A DNA stretch of 11,390 nucleotides. Source: UBA2421 sp964641895 (GTDB taxonomy: Bacteria; Planctomycetota; Phycisphaerae; Tepidisphaerales; Tepidisphaeraceae). Both the position numbers and the translations under genes were made by a program. Below are positions 1 to 7,378 of the stretch, piece after piece. The notes below the pieces were generated by a model. It was given only the letters and a program-made list of their open reading frames with translations, was not told the DNA's origin and did no database searches. The stretch's first letter is position 1; each line of letters starts with the position of its first letter. The stretch is taken from NCBI GenBank assembly GCA_964641895.1, contig CAZXLA010000123.1:1-11390 (forward strand), written 5' to 3'.

Positions 1-181
1 GCGTCGGCAGCCTCCAACCGAGTGCTTTCGCAGCGGCAAGCAGACGAATGGCGGCGGGATCCTCGGCGACGAGATGGACCAGCGGCTTGCCATTCTCTTC
101 AATCGTAATCGTCTCGCCGGCGGCGGCGCGATTGACGTAGCCGCGCAGGTCTTTGCTGACTTCTTCAATGGTTACGTTCAT
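1..181 (-). CDS. Phd/YefM-family antitoxin, N-terminal part (cut by window edge)
   Basis: I translated the reverse strand from the ATG at 181 and it stays open to the window edge, giving 60 residues. The protein starts MNVTIEEVSKDLRGYVNRAA and continues with AGETITIEENGKPLVHLV. This is the Phd/YefM pattern: an N-terminal DNA-binding half, then the conserved AGE-x-(I/V)-x-(I/V) ... GKP-x-(A/V)-x-(L/I) strand-turn-strand. Family members neutralise a co-encoded toxin (often a PIN/VapC, RelE or Doc protein) and repress their own promoter. A good Shine-Dalgarno GAGG (minus strand, 189-192) lies 7 nt before the ATG. A toxin gene, if there is one, would lie to the left outside the window, so whether this is a complete toxin-antitoxin pair cannot be judged. 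The tail after residue 40 (AAIRLLAAAKALGWRLPT) matches no antitoxin C-terminus I know. Confidence 0.8.
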   Translation of the reverse strand, partial: MNVTIEEVSKDLRGYVNRAAAGETITIEENGKPLVHLVAEDPAAIRLLAAAKALGWRLPT

Positions 182-198
182 CGGCAATCCTCAAAAGC

Positions 199-242
199 AG
201 TATACCATGCGATAGTCGGCCGCGGAGATTTATACTCGTATA
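199..242 (-). promoter_or_regulatory. Candidate antitoxin promoter with two TATAC palindromes
   Basis: On the minus strand TATACT (199-204) matches a -10 box and lies 17 nt before the antitoxin ATG. The hexamer palindrome GTATAC (200-205) overlaps it, and a 12-bp palindrome TATAC-TC-GTATA lies at 231-242. Phd/YefM antitoxins are known to repress their own promoters through short palindromes. No convincing -35 box is visible, so this is inference from spacing and symmetry. Confidence 0.35.
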
Positions 243-255
243 TGTGCGGCCACAG

Positions 256-2055
256 TTAGATAAGCATATTCTTCACCGCGTCGAGCACCCCATCCACCGC
301 CACCATCTCGGCTTCCGCCGCTGTGCGTTTCTTGATCTCTACTTTGCCATCTTTAAGTCCGCGATCGCCCACCGTCACGCGCACGGGAAAACCCACCAGA
401 TCGGCGTCGGCGAACTTGAAGCCCGGGCGCGCGTCGCGGTCGTCTAAGATCGTGTCGATGCCGGCGGCGGTGAGTTGGGCGTATAGCTTGTCGGCAGCGT
501 CTTTCATTTCTCCTTCGTACTTGATCGGCGTGATGACCACCTCGTACGGCGCGATCGCCGCCGGCCAGACGATGCCCTTTTCGTCATGCATGCTCTCGAC
601 CGCCGCGATAAGGATTCGTCCGATGCCGATGCCGTAGCAGCCCATGATGAACGGGTGCTTTTCTCCTTTGTCATCGAGAAAGTTGGCATCGAACGCGACC
701 GAATATTTCGTGCCCAGCTTGAATACGTGGCCGATTTCAATTCCCTTGCTGACCTTGAGCACACCGCCGTCGTTCTTCGGGCTTGGGTCGCCGTCGGTGG
801 CGTTGCGGATGTCGGCAACCTGCACCTTGTTCGGGTTGGCCAGCGTATCGCCGCAGTCGCGGAACCAGTTGAAGTACTTCACGTGATGGTCGATTTCGTT
901 GGCACCGGTGACCCAGAAGCCGCCCTGCGCGGCGTCGGGATCAATGAGCATGACTGCTTCTGGACTGCGAGCCGCGCCGTCGGGGCCGACGAAACCGATC
1001 GCCCAGTTCTTGCGCACCTCGGCCGAGTCGATCAGTTCGACTGATTGAACATTGAAGTTTCGCTTTGCGTGCTGTTTTAGTTTGGCTTCGTTAACGTCGT
1101 GGTCACCCCTGACGACTGCGACGACATAGTTTGGATTTGATAGGTTTCCGGTGGTCGATCCGGGGCTGAAGCCCCCGGCTTGTTTCTCGTCGTGCTTAAC
1201 CGTGAACACGAGGGTCTTGAGCATGTTCTTGGGTTTGGTTTTCAGGAATTTGGCCACGTCGTCGATCCCCGGCAAGCCCGGAGTGTGGATTTTCTGAAGC
1301 TCGCCGACGGGCGCGCCGGAAAGATCACTTTTCCGCGGGCCGGTTTCGCACTTTTCTATGTTGGCGGCGTAGTTGCCTTTGTCGCTGGTGAGAATCGTGT
1401 CTTCACCAGCGGTGCAGGCGGCCATAAATTCGTGGCTGGCGCTGCCCCCGATCGGGCCACTCTCCGCCTCGACGACAACAAACGGGATGCCACACCTGTT
1501 GAAAATGCGCTCGTATGCCCGATAAAAATTATCGTAGGTTTTATCGAGAGATTCTGGAACAGCATGGAAGCTGTAGGCGTCTTTCATCAGGAACTCGCGC
1601 ACCCGCAACAGTCCGAACCGCGGGCGGAACTCATCCCTGAACTTGGTTTGAATTTGATAGAGGCTTAACGGAAGTTGTTTATAGCTCGACACATACGCTT
1701 GAAGCAGCTCAGTCACCACTTCTTCGTGAGTGGGGCCGAGCACCAGCGCGCGACCGTGGCGGTCTTTGAGCTTGACGAGGTTTTCGCCGTAAGCCAGATC
1801 GCGGCCAGAGCGTTGCCAAAGCTCCATGGGCTGCATGGCGGGCAAAAGCACCTCGGCAGCACCGATGGCGTCCATTTCCTCACGGACGATTTTCATCGCC
1901 TTGTGCAGGGCCCGCCACCCCAAGGGCAGAAAGTTATAAACGCCGGCGGTTACTTGTCGGATCAATCCGGCGCGTATCATCAGTTGATGACTGATGATTT
2001 GTGCGTCGGCCGGCGTCTCTTTTTGAGTCGGGATAAGCGTTTGGCTCCAGCGCAT
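256..2055 (-). CDS. proS: Prolyl-tRNA synthetase, bacterial type with editing domain
   Basis: Class II synthetase that charges tRNA-Pro with proline in the cytoplasm. The start at 2055 gives 599 residues and the canonical family start MRWSQTLIPTQKETPADA. It is preceded by AAGGAG (2063-2068) at 7 nt, so the in-frame ATG at 2085, which adds ten residues, is unlikely. Visible in order: the motif 1 region (VTAGVYNFLPLGWRAL, about 36-50), the THEE proline-binding segment (109-112), motif 2 FRDEFRPRFG...RVREF (139-155), the INS cis-editing domain (about 225-385), motif 3 GCYGIGIGR (472-480), and the C-terminal HGTP anticodon-binding domain from about 502 (APYEVVITPI ... DDRDARPGFKFADADLVGFP). Bacterial enzymes are usually near 570 residues; part of the excess is a Gly/Ser/Asn-rich insert at about 291-309 within the editing domain that contains a palindrome. 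All catalytic motifs are intact. Confidence 0.97.
   Translation of the reverse strand: MRWSQTLIPTQKETPADAQIISHQLMIRAGLIRQVTAGVYNFLPLGWRALHKAMKIVREEMDAIGAAEVLLPAMQPMELWQRSGRDLAYGENLVKLKDRHGRALVLGPTHEEVVTELLQAYVSSYKQLPLSLYQIQTKFRDEFRPRFGLLRVREFLMKDAYSFHAVPESLDKTYDNFYRAYERIFNRCGIPFVVVEAESGPIGGSASHEFMAACTAGEDTILTSDKGNYAANIEKCETGPRKSDLSGAPVGELQKIHTPGLPGIDDVAKFLKTKPKNMLKTLVFTVKHDEKQAGGFSPGSTTGNLSNPNYVVAVVRGDHDVNEAKLKQHAKRNFNVQSVELIDSAEVRKNWAIGFVGPDGAARSPEAVMLIDPDAAQGGFWVTGANEIDHHVKYFNWFRDCGDTLANPNKVQVADIRNATDGDPSPKNDGGVLKVSKGIEIGHVFKLGTKYSVAFDANFLDDKGEKHPFIMGCYGIGIGRILIAAVESMHDEKGIVWPAAIAPYEVVITPIKYEGEMKDAADKLYAQLTAAGIDTILDDRDARPGFKFADADLVGFPVRVTVGDRGLKDGKVEIKKRTAAEAEMVAVDGVLDAVKNMLI
1160..1178. 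repeat. GC-rich palindrome inside proS
   Basis: The core is a perfect 6-bp stem, GGGGCT (1162-1167), loop GA, AGCCCC (1170-1175), flanked by CC and CGG that can extend the pairing with one bulge. It codes part of the extra GGFSPGS segment of the prolyl-tRNA synthetase editing domain. The shape suggests a small dispersed palindromic repeat that entered the gene in frame, which is inference from this single copy. Confidence 0.5.
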
Positions 2056-2109
2056 GGCGGGGCTCCTTACTCGTACGGGCGACATTCAAGCATAAAAACG
2101 AACCCGGGA

Positions 2110-2137
2110 AGGGTATGGGTTGGGAATGATTCGTCAA
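2110..2137 (-). promoter_or_regulatory. Candidate sigma70-type promoter for proS
   Basis: On the minus strand TTGACG (2132-2137) and TACCCT (2110-2115) are separated by 16 bp and face proS, about 55 nt from its start codon. The -35 matches five of six consensus positions and the -10 is moderate. An alternative -10, TATGCT at 2089-2094, lacks a matching -35. No comparable promoter was seen for the divergent gene at 2261. Confidence 0.4.
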
Positions 2138-2260
2138 ATGATGGTGATTTAGGGACGACCCCGATCGACCGCGCGACGCTGAACGCGCAATATTTGCGTG
2201 GCGTCTGATTGGCCGCACAATACCTGTGACGGATCTGTTGTTGTTCTTGGAGAAGATGTC

Positions 2261-5200
2261 GTGGCACGGATGACCAGCAGGAAGTGCAATTTGGCCGCCG
2301 AGAAGGTCGCCCGCCGGATGATTTCGGCGGCGATGGAACCGCTAGAACAGCGCCGGCACCTCGCCGGGGATGCGTCAGCGGTGCAAGCCATTCCATACAT
2401 TCTCAACTTCGACAAGACGCGCAAGGGAGTCCTCGACGCCGACGGGCAAGGCACCGGCTTTTCACTTGTTCAGCCCAACAAAGGCGGCGACGAGTACCAG
2501 CAATCGAAAATTAATATCAACCCGTCGGCCGGCGCGCTGACGATTCAGACTACCGGCTCGGCTTCGTCGGGCAGCAACTATAATCTCGACAATACGCAGA
2601 CCAACATCCTCAACACCCAGTTCAACGGCGGCGGCGGGACGTTCTCCGTTTCCACCACTTTGAAGGGTCCGCTTACGTATCTCGATCAATCTTTCGAGCA
2701 GGCGGGCGTATACTTCGGCCCGGATCAGGACAATTACGTCAAGCTCGTCGCCAGCATGGGGAGTGTCGGCGCCGGGTTGCAATTTTTGGCCGAGACAAAA
2801 AGCGGATCGGCGATCGCCTTTCCCATCGGCGGCAATGGATCGAATCAAGCGATCGGCAGTTTCTCAAGCGTCAACTCCCTGACACTCACCATCGTCGCCA
2901 ACGCGTCGAACGGAAAGGTTCAAGGCTTTTACCAAGCCAACGGCGGCGCGGTGCAGAAGTTCGGCACCGAGGTAACACTCACCGGTGCGACGAAGTCGGC
3001 GTTCTTTAACGCCACCAGTCGCGGCGGGATTATGGCATCCCACAAAAACAGTAACGGCGGGATCACCGCGACGTTCGATCGATTTGCCATCACTTCGGAG
3101 ATCCCCCAGGCGGCGGTGCCGTCGATCATGGCGATTCGGCCGGCTTCGGGCGCTACCAAAATATCGCGCGACGCGTTTGTCGCCGCCGACGTCTTCCTGC
3201 CCACCGCCGGCGCGGGGGTCGATTCGGCAACGTTTTCTGAAGATTCGGTGCGGCTGATTCGCGTGAGCGACGGCGCAATCATTCCCGCAACCCTCAACAC
3301 CAGCGGCGGCGGCGATTCGGTCGTGTTGCAGCCCAACCAGCCGTTGGCGGCGAACACACAATATCGGTTCGAGGTGACGGCGGGCCTAAGAGATGCAGCC
3401 GGCGCGAGTTTTGCGCCATTCTCTTCGTCTTTCACCACCGGCACCGCCATCTCCACCGCCGACCCAAACATCGCCTTCGAAAAAATCGCATTGCCGCAGG
3501 CGCAGGGTCGAATCTTTTCCGGTGTGCAGATTGGCCCCGATGGCAAGCTCTACGCCACCACGCTCACCGGCGAAGTTTTTCGCTGGGATATCGATATCAA
3601 CACCGGCAAACTCGGCGAGATCCAACTCATCAACTCAATCATTGATGCCAACGGAGGGAATCGATTTGTCACCGGGTTGGTGTTTGATCCGGCGAGCACC
3701 AAGAAAAACCTCATCGCGTGGGTGACCCACAGCGACTATGCATTTGAGGGCGCCCAGGATTTCTCCGGCGCGATCGCGCGGTTGAGCGGCCCGAATCTCG
3801 CGAGTTATCGCGAAATGGTAACGGGCCTCCCGCGGTCGATTCGTGATCACCTGACCAACCAGCCGATCTTCGGCACCGATGGCATGCTCTATTTCGCTCA
3901 AGCCGCCATGAACGCCACCGGCGCCGCCGACCCGACCTGGGGCAATCGCAGCGAACACTTGCTCAGCTCCGCCATCCTCAAGCTCGATACCGCCGCCGTC
4001 GTCGCCCGGCGCAACAGTGGCAAGGGTCCGCTCAACGTGAAGACAGAAGGCGCCGGCGCCTACAACCCAGCATCGACCGGCGCCCCGTTGAAGATTCACG
4101 CCACCGGCGTGCGTAACGCATATGACTTGTTGCTGCATTCCAACGGCAACCTGTACGCGCCGACCAACGGTTCGGCCGCCGGCGGGAACACGCCGGGCAA
4201 TGGGTCGAACGTGCCGGGGTTGACGAAGGTCAACAGCACGCAGAGCGATTATCTGTTCAACGTCGTCACCGGCCGCTACTACGGCCATCCAAATCCCACG
4301 CGCGGCGAGTACGTCCTCAACGGCGGAAACCCGACCAGCGCAGTTGATCCGCAGGAAGTTGCGCAGTACCCCGTCGGCACGCAGCCCGACGCCGATTATG
4401 GCGGCATCGCTTTCGACTTCGGCAAGAGCTATTCGCCTAACGGGATCATCGAATACAAAAGCAACTCGTTCAAGAACCGTTTGAACGGCAAAATCCTCGT
4501 CACCCGCTACAGCGGCGGAGATGACGTTCTGGTTCTCAGCGTCGATTCAAGAGGACGCATCAGTAGTTCGCAAAGTGGAATCGTCGGGCTAACCCATTTT
4601 GTCGATCCGCTTGACCTAACTGAAGACACGCGAACGGGCAGCCTTTACGTGGTCGAGTTCGGCGGCGAAAAGATTACGCTTGTTCGGCCGGTGACGCCCG
4701 GCGCGAATCTTTCGCCGAGCGCCAGCCGAGTGCTCTTTAACGACATTCGCGGCGACGGCAAGGCGACCACCGAAACCATCACGATTCGCAATACCGGTTC
4801 GGTTTCGCTGCTCCTCGACAGCAACGCTTTCAAAATCACCGGCGGGGCGGCGGCGCGGTTCAAAGTCATCAGCGGGCCGACGTTGCCGCTGACGATTCCG
4901 GTCGAAGGCTCGATTGATATCACCCTTGGCTACAACACGACTGCCGAAACCACGCTCGATCCGAAGCCGGCTGTTCTGGAAATCCGCAGCAACGACCCCG
5001 ATCAGCCGTTAGTCAAGGTCCGCCTGCGCGGGTTGGCAACGAAGGGCGTTGGCGAAGACAAAGAGCCGTCGCTACAGCGGATACTCGATCTACATGAAAT
5101 TCCGATCAACGTCGGCGATTCCGACCGAAACGAAACATTCCTAAACCCGCCGACGACGCCCAACGATGAAGTCGCCGTCCAGCGCCTCGTGAAAGCCGGG

Positions 5201-6865
5201 AGTGGCGCCGTGACGATCGAACCCGTGGCGATGTTTGGCGTCGAGAGCAACCCGGCGCTCCGCTTCGGCTATTACGAACCGGGTACCGGCGCAAACACCA
5301 CCGAACTGTTCACGGTCAACGGCGTCGATTCGCAATCGGTGAATGTGTTCGCGCAGGGATCGACGATGTTCGACCCCGGCGACGGCAAACCCTTCAGCCT
5401 TTACGGTTTGTTCCCGCGGTTCACCAACGCCGACGGAAGCGTGCGCGTGGTGTATCAGGAAGATTCGCTCAACAGTTGGGAGGCGATCGCCGGCAACCGG
5501 CGCAAGGTGCGATTTTACCCGATGCGAAACCCCGACGGGTCGGCGGTGGCCAACGCCTACGTGTTTGCGTTCGAAGAGTTTACGAAAAACTACGATCAGC
5601 AGGATTTTGTGGGCGTCATCCGAAACGTGAAGATTGCACCGCGCGGCCCGGAACTGGGCATCGAAAACCTCGACGGCGCGCCTTTCTTCGACCGACTGGT
5701 GTTCAACCAGATTCTTAATCTCGATCCAGTGACGCCCAACGCCGTGCATGATTCGGCCATGCTGCGCATTCGCAACACCGGCGATCAGAACCTGTCGATC
5801 AGCAACATTGTCGTCAGCGCGCCTTGGCAAATCAGCGCGGGAGGCGGGGCTGCAACAATCGCGCCGGGCGGCTTCAGGGATATTACGATCAACTTTGCCG
5901 CCACCGCCGGGGCGGCGTATTCCGGCACGCTAACCATTACGTCCAACGACCCGGACGAACCGACGCGCCGCATTAACCTCGGCGGGTTCTGGCAGAGCCA
6001 CAGCGAGAACAACCCGCAGTTCCAAAGCCAGGAACCCACGCTCGTCGAAATTCTTCAAGTGCTCGGCTACTCCACATCGGCGGTAGGCACCGGGCAGACC
6101 ATCGACACCGGCGGGAACATTCGCCGAGTGGGCGACGAAGTGCTCAGCAGCCATTGGGTGCGCGCCGACGGAAGCCAGCCCGTCCGCGTGCGGCAACTTT
6201 CGGCATTCCACGCACAGGGCAACACTGCCACCATTTCGTACTTCAACCGCAACTCCAGCACCGCCACGCCCATCTTCACCTCGGCTGGTGTCGACGGCCA
6301 ATCTTTTCTGCCGCGCAAAAACAACGCGCTGGCCATGCCGGCCGCGGGTAGCTTTGCACTCCCGATCTCGCAGCCGTTCGGCTTCAAGGTCGACCAGGTC
6401 TGGAGTGAGCAATCCCGCAACGACGTCTCCCGCGGCGGCCAGGGCCATTACATGCGGTTCTACCCGGTGCTGAACCAGGGCGGACAATTCGTCGAAAACA
6501 CCTGGATCATGGCAATGGATTACGACCGCATCCTGCCCGATTACCAGGACAACGTTTTCCTCCTCGAAAACATAGTCCCCTTCGGCATGCCCACGCCACC
6601 CGACGGTTTGAACGGCCTGAAAATCGGCGGCCGCATCACGCTCGACTGGGCCGACAACCCCGAGACCAACCTCCGCGGGTACAACGTTTTTCGTTCGCTG
6701 TCGCCCACCAGCGGATTCAAGAAACGCAACGCCGTCCTGGTTACCAGCAGCACTTTCAGCGAGTCAGCCGATTTCGCCCAGGGCACAAAAGTCTACTATC
6801 GCATTAGCGCGGTGATTGAGGGAGATAGGGAATCGATTCCGGCTAGCGTGATCGTTGTTGTTTAG
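2261..6865 (+). CDS. Giant LEPR-XLL-type extracellular multidomain protein
   Basis: The GTG at 2261 is favoured because GGAGAAG (2249-2255) lies 5-8 nt upstream; the frame stays open to a GTG at 2198 without a ribosome site, and ATG 2270 is also possible. It gives 1534 residues. LEQRRHLAG (28-36) matches the LEPR-XLL motif found near the N-terminus of many planctomycete surface and secreted proteins, though no classical hydrophobic signal peptide is visible. Next come a beta-rich concanavalin-like domain (about 45-280, with QAGVYFGPDQDNYVKL), an SbsA-like Ig domain (287-393, ending SSSFTTG), a sorbosone/glucose-dehydrogenase-type beta-propeller (400-811, with GPDGKLYATT and ATGVRNAYDLLLHSNGNLYA), an ASH/choice-of-anchor-D domain (812-928), a module of about 190 residues (932-1126), a second ASH domain (1127-1245), a second module copy (1257-1441) and a fibronectin III domain (1446-1534). 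There is no LPXTG, PEP-CTERM or C-terminal membrane segment. It probably acts outside the cytoplasm in surface binding or carbohydrate recognition; enzymatic activity of the propeller is unproven. Confidence 0.92.
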   Translation: MARMTSRKCNLAAEKVARRMISAAMEPLEQRRHLAGDASAVQAIPYILNFDKTRKGVLDADGQGTGFSLVQPNKGGDEYQQSKININPSAGALTIQTTGSASSGSNYNLDNTQTNILNTQFNGGGGTFSVSTTLKGPLTYLDQSFEQAGVYFGPDQDNYVKLVASMGSVGAGLQFLAETKSGSAIAFPIGGNGSNQAIGSFSSVNSLTLTIVANASNGKVQGFYQANGGAVQKFGTEVTLTGATKSAFFNATSRGGIMASHKNSNGGITATFDRFAITSEIPQAAVPSIMAIRPASGATKISRDAFVAADVFLPTAGAGVDSATFSEDSVRLIRVSDGAIIPATLNTSGGGDSVVLQPNQPLAANTQYRFEVTAGLRDAAGASFAPFSSSFTTGTAISTADPNIAFEKIALPQAQGRIFSGVQIGPDGKLYATTLTGEVFRWDIDINTGKLGEIQLINSIIDANGGNRFVTGLVFDPASTKKNLIAWVTHSDYAFEGAQDFSGAIARLSGPNLASYREMVTGLPRSIRDHLTNQPIFGTDGMLYFAQAAMNATGAADPTWGNRSEHLLSSAILKLDTAAVVARRNSGKGPLNVKTEGAGAYNPASTGAPLKIHATGVRNAYDLLLHSNGNLYAPTNGSAAGGNTPGNGSNVPGLTKVNSTQSDYLFNVVTGRYYGHPNPTRGEYVLNGGNPTSAVDPQEVAQYPVGTQPDADYGGIAFDFGKSYSPNGIIEYKSNSFKNRLNGKILVTRYSGGDDVLVLSVDSRGRISSSQSGIVGLTHFVDPLDLTEDTRTGSLYVVEFGGEKITLVRPVTPGANLSPSASRVLFNDIRGDGKATTETITIRNTGSVSLLLDSNAFKITGGAAARFKVISGPTLPLTIPVEGSIDITLGYNTTAETTLDPKPAVLEIRSNDPDQPLVKVRLRGLATKGVGEDKEPSLQRILDLHEIPINVGDSDRNETFLNPPTTPNDEVAVQRLVKAGSGAVTIEPVAMFGVESNPALRFGYYEPGTGANTTELFTVNGVDSQSVNVFAQGSTMFDPGDGKPFSLYGLFPRFTNADGSVRVVYQEDSLNSWEAIAGNRRKVRFYPMRNPDGSAVANAYVFAFEEFTKNYDQQDFVGVIRNVKIAPRGPELGIENLDGAPFFDRLVFNQILNLDPVTPNAVHDSAMLRIRNTGDQNLSISNIVVSAPWQISAGGGAATIAPGGFRDITINFAATAGAAYSGTLTITSNDPDEPTRRINLGGFWQSHSENNPQFQSQEPTLVEILQVLGYSTSAVGTGQTIDTGGNIRRVGDEVLSSHWVRADGSQPVRVRQLSAFHAQGNTATISYFNRNSSTATPIFTSAGVDGQSFLPRKNNALAMPAAGSFALPISQPFGFKVDQVWSEQSRNDVSRGGQGHYMRFYPVLNQGGQFVENTWIMAMDYDRILPDYQDNVFLLENIVPFGMPTPPDGLNGLKIGGRITLDWADNPETNLRGYNVFRSLSPTSGFKKRNAVLVTSSTFSESADFAQGTKVYYRISAVIEGDRESIPASVIVVV
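5055..6585 (+). repeat. Tandem duplication of a 190-residue module within the giant protein
   Basis: Two diverged copies lie at about 5055-5640 and 6030-6585, each preceded by an ASH-like domain. Shared landmarks in the same order are EPSLQRIL / EPTLVEIL, DEVAVQR / DEVLSSH, GVDSQS / GVDGQS, VRFYP / MRFYP, NAYVFAFEE / NTWIMAMDY, and YDQQDFVGVIRNV / YQDNVFLLENI. The duplicated unit is therefore ASH domain plus module, about 310 residues. I do not recognise the module as a named Pfam domain. Confidence 0.7.
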
Positions 6866-6889
6866 AGCTTGTTGGCTTGGCGTGTGGCG

Positions 6890-6918
6890 TAACGATTAAC
6901 GATTGACGATTAAGCGGA
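6890..6918 (+). repeat. Left 29-bp inverted repeat arm, built of ACGATTR heptamers
   Basis: After TA the arm reads as heptamers ACGATTA, ACGATTG, ACGATTA, followed by AGCGGA. It pairs with 7350-7378 at 27 of 29 positions. The two differences are the placement of the single G-bearing heptamer: second here, first in the other arm. Confidence 0.9.
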
Positions 6919-6922
6919 TCGC

Positions 6923-7339
6923 CTATTTTGGGCGACGACCTTCGGGGCCGCGCTGCTGGCGAATCATCGTGATCAACAATTTGATGATCTGGGTTGATAG
7001 TTTCAGGCGGTGCTCGAACACTGTCTTTCCCAGCGTTTCGCGATTCTTGTAATACCAATCTCGGGCCTCGCGCGCCGAGCCCAACGCGTATTCAAAAAAT
7101 CGAGCTCGGTCGGCGCCGCCCGTTCGCGAGTATCCTTCGGCAATTGCCGCACTGATATCGCCGCTCGATCGCTGGAGCTGATCGGCGACCTTATAAGCGC
7201 GTCGAAGCCTTAGGATCTTCCCGGCATCGGACTCCGCCAACTCACCAAGAAAAAGCGAGAAACGGTAGGCCGCGATTTTCCAAAGCACGTCGCAGCGAAT
7301 CTCCTCAGGCACACTCTGTTCCCAATCGCCCTGAGTCAT
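6923..7339 (-). CDS. Four helix bundle protein (23S rRNA intervening-sequence / S23 type)
   Basis: 138 residues from ATG 7339, close to the usual 115-140 of this family. The signature is RSSGDISAAIAEGYSR (57-72) followed by DRARFFEYALGSARE (78-91), matching the family pattern of an R-(R/S)-x3-I-x2-NIAEG-like helix end and a F-x3-A-x2-S-x2-E helix. The rest is predicted helical with a charged C-terminus (RGPEGRRPK). Relatives were first noticed as proteins encoded in 23S rRNA intervening sequences, and others resemble Avd, the accessory protein of diversity-generating retroelements. Members are small helical proteins, probably oligomeric, with a basic face; their cellular role is unclear. The Shine-Dalgarno GGAG (minus, 7349-7352) lies 9 nt upstream and partly within the inverted repeat arm, so the arm helps supply the ribosome site. 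A TTG at 7348 would add three residues. No reverse transcriptase or variable repeat is nearby, so a retroelement role is unlikely. Confidence 0.9.
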   Translation of the reverse strand: MTQGDWEQSVPEEIRCDVLWKIAAYRFSLFLGELAESDAGKILRLRRAYKVADQLQRSSGDISAAIAEGYSRTGGADRARFFEYALGSAREARDWYYKNRETLGKTVFEHRLKLSTQIIKLLITMIRQQRGPEGRRPK

Positions 7340-7349
7340 ACTCTGCAAC

Positions 7350-7378
7350 TCCGCTTAATCGTTAATCGTCAATCGTTA
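7350..7378 (-). repeat. Right 29-bp inverted repeat arm, overlapping the rex stop codon
   Basis: Read on the minus strand it begins TAACGATTGACGATTAACGA, then continues TTAAGCGGA. Its first three bases are the rex stop codon (7376-7378) and its last bases form part of the Shine-Dalgarno site of the four-helix-bundle gene. Confidence 0.9.

Larger units (their letters stand above)
6890..7378 (-). mobile_element. Inverted-repeat-bounded four-helix-bundle cassette (putative element)
   Basis: A 489-bp unit consists of one gene (6923-7339, minus) tightly framed by 29-bp inverted repeats that match at 27 of 29 positions. Only 4 nt separate the left arm from the stop codon and 10 nt separate the right arm from the start codon. 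The right arm overlaps the rex stop codon. No target-site duplication is visible outside the arms. The same gene family is known inside 23S rRNA intervening sequences, whose ends are also complementary, so an intervening-sequence-like element in an intergenic site is a reasonable inference. Mobility itself is not shown here. Confidence 0.5.

Noticed and set aside
1180..2208. Long open frames on the plus strand opposite proS (1180-1668, 1675-2208)
   Set aside because: They lie antisense to a clearly conserved proS, have no family features, and are expected in GC-rich coding DNA.
3635..5830. Antisense open frames of about 217-229 codons opposite the giant protein gene (3635-4288, 5141-5830)
   Set aside because: Composition is a mirror of the sense codons, no ribosome site or motif is present, and the sense protein shows continuous domain structure.
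6923..7339. Diversity-generating retroelement, because the protein resembles Avd
   Set aside because: No reverse transcriptase, template repeat or variable repeat is visible in the window.
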